6,512 bases of DNA from Xanthobacteraceae bacterium (GTDB lineage Bacteria; Pseudomonadota; Alphaproteobacteria; Rhizobiales; Xanthobacteraceae). Positions 4,764 through 6,512 of this stretch are shown here, in pieces. The notes beneath the pieces were generated by a model. It had not been told where the DNA came from and did no database searches. It saw nothing but the letters and a program-made list of their open reading frames with translations. The translations under genes and the position numbers were made by a program. The DNA is taken from the NCBI GenBank assembly GCA_030648135.1, contig JAUSIF010000312.1:1-6512 (forward strand). The letters are read 5' to 3'. Numbering within the stretch: position 1 is the first letter of the stretch; each line of letters starts with the position of its first letter.

Positions 4764-5876
4764 ATGCCGACCCTCAAGCTCCTGCTTCTGCCCGGCGACG
4801 GCATCGGCCCCGAGGTGATGGCCGAGGCGAAACACGTGCTCGCCTGGCTCGAAGCGCGGGGACTTGCTTCCTTCGCGATCGAGGAAGATCTCGTCGGAGG
4901 TTCCGCCTACGACGCCCACGGGAAGTCGATCTCCGAAGCCGCCATGGCGAAGGCGCTTGCGGCCGACGCGGTGCTGTTCGGGGCGGTGGGCGGGCCGAAA
5001 TGGGACAAGGTTCCCTATGACGCACGGCCCGAGGCCGGCCTCCTGCGCCTGCGCAAGGACCTCGGCCTGTTCGCGAATTTGCGGCCCGCGATCTGCTATC
5101 CGGCGCTGGCCGATGCCTCCAGCCTGAAGCGCGAGCTGGTCGAGGGCCTCGACATCATGATCGTGCGCGAGCTCACCGGCGGGGTCTATTTCGGCGAGCC
5201 CAAGACTATCACCGACCTCGGCAACGGCCAGAAACGCGCCGTCGACACCCAGGTCTACGACACCTACGAGATCGAGCGCATCGCCCGCGTCGCCTTCGAC
5301 CTCGCCAGGAAGCGCCGCAACAAGGTGACTTCGAGCGAGAAGCGCAACGTGATGAAATCGGGCGTGCTCTGGCACGAAGTGGTCACGCAGGTGCATGCGC
5401 GCGAATACAAGGACGTGCAGCTCGAGCACCTATTGGCGGACGCCTGCGGCATGCAGCTGGTGCGCCAGCCGAAGCAATTCGACGTGATCGTCACCGACAA
5501 TCTGTTCGGCGACATGCTCTCCGACGTGGCCGCCATGCTCACGGGCTCGCTCGGCATGCTGCCCTCGGCCTCGCTCGGCGAGGTCGACGCGAAGACCAAG
5601 AAACGCCGCGCGCTCTATGAGCCGGTGCACGGCGCGGCGCCCGACATCGCGGGAAAAGGCCTCGCCAACCCGATCGCCATGATCGGATCGCTCGGCATGG
5701 CGTTGCGCTATTCGTTCGGGATGATCAAGGAAGCCGATTTGATCGATCGGGCGATCGCAGCCGCGCTCGACCGAGGCCTGCGCACGGCCGATATCCGCGG
5801 CCAAGCCCAGCGCACGATCGGTACGACCGAAATGGGCGAAGCGATTCGGGCCGAACTCGACCGGCTCGCCGTCTAG
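4764..5876 (+). CDS. leuB: 3-isopropylmalate dehydrogenase
   Basis: LeuB oxidises 3-isopropylmalate with NAD+ and the product decarboxylates to 2-oxoisocaproate, the direct precursor of leucine. The 370-residue protein shows the whole beta-decarboxylating dehydrogenase pattern: LLLLPGDGIGPEV (6-18), LFGAVGGPKWD (71-81), substrate arginines R97, R107 and R135 (the last in IVRELTGGVYFGE, 133-145), Y142, catalytic lysine K193 in VTSSEKRNV, and acidic metal ligands D226, D250 and D254 in TDNLFGDMLSD. YEPVHGAAPDIAGKG (285-299) is the expected cofactor-binding loop. ATG 4764 has only a weak GAACGAG upstream, consistent with translational coupling to leuD nine bases away. The stop codon TAG (5874-5876) is itself the first triplet of a palindromic repeat, so the repeat boundary coincides with the end of the gene. 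The length is normal, so the repeat has not visibly shortened the protein. Confidence 0.97.
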   Translation: MPTLKLLLLPGDGIGPEVMAEAKHVLAWLEARGLASFAIEEDLVGGSAYDAHGKSISEAAMAKALAADAVLFGAVGGPKWDKVPYDARPEAGLLRLRKDLGLFANLRPAICYPALADASSLKRELVEGLDIMIVRELTGGVYFGEPKTITDLGNGQKRAVDTQVYDTYEIERIARVAFDLARKRRNKVTSSEKRNVMKSGVLWHEVVTQVHAREYKDVQLEHLLADACGMQLVRQPKQFDVIVTDNLFGDMLSDVAAMLTGSLGMLPSASLGEVDAKTKKRRALYEPVHGAAPDIAGKGLANPIAMIGSLGMALRYSFGMIKEADLIDRAIAAALDRGLRTADIRGQAQRTIGTTEMGEAIRAELDRLAV

Positions 5877-5925
5877 AGCCTTATTCGTTTTGATGGAATC
5901 AGAGTCGGGCTCTAGCTTTTTGTTT
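5874..5925 (+). terminator. Repeat-derived intrinsic terminator of leuB
   Basis: TAGAGCC (5874-5880) pairs with GGCTCTA (5908-5914), and an inner ATTC (5883-5886) with GAAT (5896-5899). GC and then TTTTTGTTT (5917-5925) follow, giving the stem plus U-tract of an intrinsic terminator. The 5' arm includes the leuB stop codon. Confidence 0.6.
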
Positions 5926-6002
5926 GAGCATGATCTTTTCCGAAAACCGGTTCCCACCCCCGGATCAAGTCCGGGGGCAGGCTTTTTCGGGATCATGCTC
6001 TA
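5874..6002. repeat. Composite nested palindromic repeat (REP-like)
   Basis: The 129-bp element starts TAGAGC and ends GCTCTA, with a further GCTCTA copy at 5909-5914. Its right part is a long imperfect hairpin. GAGCATGATC (5926-5935) pairs with GATCATGCTC (5991-6000), and after a 4-nt TTTT bulge CCGAAAA (5940-5946) pairs with TTTTCGG (5984-5990). At its tip is another palindrome, CCCCCGGA (5957-5964) and TCCGGGGG (5970-5977), around TCAAG. From memory, both the GAGCATGATC unit and the CCCGGATCAAGTCCGGG unit are dispersed repeats in Bradyrhizobium-like genomes; only one copy of each is in this window, so copy number cannot be shown here. It fills all but four bases between the stops of leuB and the convergent gene. 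Confidence 0.75.
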
Positions 6003-6006
6003 AGCT

Positions 6007-6288
6007 TCAGAAGCCGGGAATCTCGTTCACGCGCGGCAACGGCCAGCGCGCATAGGGCCCTGAGCCGTCGGCGAAGGGTCCGTAGGTCAAGGCGAGGCCG
6101 CCCGGCGGCATGGTGTAATCCAGGTAGTTCATGGTGCCCGGTTTCACCGTCGTGCCGGCGTTGAGATAGCTGCGCGGCTTCTTCACGGTGATCCGCGTCC
6201 GCGCGCGCTGGCTCTCCGCCTCGGCGGGCAGGCTCGCGACCAGAAATGCAAGCGCGGTAGCGACGGCGGCGAAGGACGCAAGACGCAT
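6007..6288 (-). CDS. Small exported protein, conserved hypothetical type
   Basis: This is a 93-residue product with a clear signal peptide: MRLASF, a hydrophobic run at about 7-20, then PAEAE with likely cleavage after A24. The mature part is about 69 residues with no cysteine or membrane span. It contains RTRITVKKPRSYLNAGTTVKPG (30-51), NYLDYTMPPGG (54-64) and a Pro/Gly-rich end, WPLPRVNEIPGF (82-93). Short periplasmic proteins of the pattern RTR-V-RSYL-GT-V-PG-DY-PP recur in Hyphomicrobiales as I remember them, but I know no function. Start: ATG 6288, with AGAGGG (plus-strand 6295-6300) six bases upstream; an open frame runs further to 6462 but would hide the signal peptide. It is convergent with leuB, with the repeat between them. 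Confidence 0.78.
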   Translation of the reverse strand: MRLASFAAVATALAFLVASLPAEAESQRARTRITVKKPRSYLNAGTTVKPGTMNYLDYTMPPGGLALTYGPFADGSGPYARWPLPRVNEIPGF

Positions 6289-6305
6289 GGGACACCCTCT
6301 AGCTC

Positions 6306-6323
6306 GTATCGTTTCACCGATAC
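6306..6323. repeat. Short inverted repeat in upstream region of 93-codon gene
   Basis: GTATCG (6306-6311) and CGATAC (6318-6323) flank TTTCAC. It lies 18-35 bases upstream of the minus-strand start at 6288 and could be an operator or leader hairpin; only the symmetry supports this. Confidence 0.3.
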
Positions 6324-6346
6324 CATAACCTGCTTCGGTCCAGCGA

Positions 6347-6372
6347 ACCAGGGGGGTGGAGCGCTCCCTGGT
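6347..6372. terminator. Hairpin between two minus-strand genes
   Basis: ACCAGGG (6347-6353) pairs with CCCTGGT (6366-6372) across a 12-nt loop that contains part of a second palindrome, GGAGCGCTCC (6358-6367). It lies 36 bases beyond the stop of the partial gene at 6408. No T-run follows on the minus strand, so termination is uncertain. Confidence 0.35.
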
Positions 6373-6407
6373 GCAATACCTACGGAGCCGGAAGGCGCTG
6401 GGATGAT

Positions 6408-6512
6408 TCAGCGTCCGGCGAGACGGCCGCGCAGCTTGGTCCCGGCCTTGCCGGAGATCCAATCGTCGTGACGCTTCGGCGTCGGATTGACCAGCGTGCT
6501 CGGCGCGCCGCA
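6408..6512 (-). CDS. C-terminal end of an unrecognised gene (partial)
   Basis: The last 34 codons of a leftward gene run off the right edge and end in TGA at 6410-6408. The peptide reads GAPSTLVNPTPKRHDDW from its second residue, then ISGKAGTKLRGRLAGR at the end. Nearly every codon ends in G or C, as in the real genes of this window, which supports coding. The tail is basic and hydrophilic and gives no family signature that I recognise. It is not part of the 93-codon gene: a 119-base gap with a hairpin separates them. Confidence 0.55.
   Translation of the reverse strand, partial: CGAPSTLVNPTPKRHDDWISGKAGTKLRGRLAGR

Noticed and set aside
3957..5429. Long minus-strand open frame opposite leuD and leuB
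   Set aside because: It spans two certain genes on the other strand plus their intergenic hairpins; the composition is that of a shadow frame.
5430..5996. Minus-strand frame beginning MIPKKPAPGLDPG
   Set aside because: It is a translation of the palindromic repeat followed by antisense leuB; such frames are common artefacts of this repeat.

Overview
The window reads as ordinary chromosome from an alphaproteobacterium of the order Hyphomicrobiales (Rhizobiales), probably near Bradyrhizobium or the Xanthobacteraceae. This rests on high GC, on ribosomal and leucine-pathway proteins that look typical of that group, on small exported proteins of a style common there, and on a dispersed palindromic repeat with GAGCATGATC/GATCATGCTC arms that I recognise from memory in such genomes. 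No database search was possible.

Layout from left to right. A sigma70-like promoter (21-49) precedes rplS (ribosomal protein L19), which overlaps leuC (large subunit of 3-isopropylmalate isomerase) by four bases. A strong hairpin follows leuC, and a small exported protein gene lies convergent to it on the minus strand (2047-2415). About 560 bp without a convincing gene follows (2416-2973). It holds a leader stem-loop, repeated GTTCA motifs and a perfect 26-bp palindrome with a T-run on one side. Next come a minimal zincin-type metallopeptidase (2974-3429) and an HXXEE-family membrane protein (3514-3984). Between these two is an 84-bp gap with five GANTC sites in two dyads. Two hairpins and a possible promoter then precede leuD and leuB, which form a tight operon. 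A composite nested palindromic repeat (5874-6002) supplies the leuB stop codon and a terminator, and fills almost all of the gap to a convergent 93-codon exported protein gene (6007-6288). The last 105 bp carry the C-terminal end of a further minus-strand gene that I cannot name.

How the genes work together: LeuC and LeuD are the two subunits of one [4Fe-4S] isomerase (2-isopropylmalate to 3-isopropylmalate). LeuB then oxidises and decarboxylates that product on the way to leucine. The leu genes are split, with leuC coupled to rplS and leuDB about 2.2 kb further on, separated by three genes with no evident link to leucine synthesis. I see no tRNA, rRNA, CRISPR array, transposase or phage gene, and no clear evidence of a new multi-gene system. 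The most notable signals are the GANTC dyads ahead of the HXXEE gene and the nested repeat that serves as the leuB stop and terminator.
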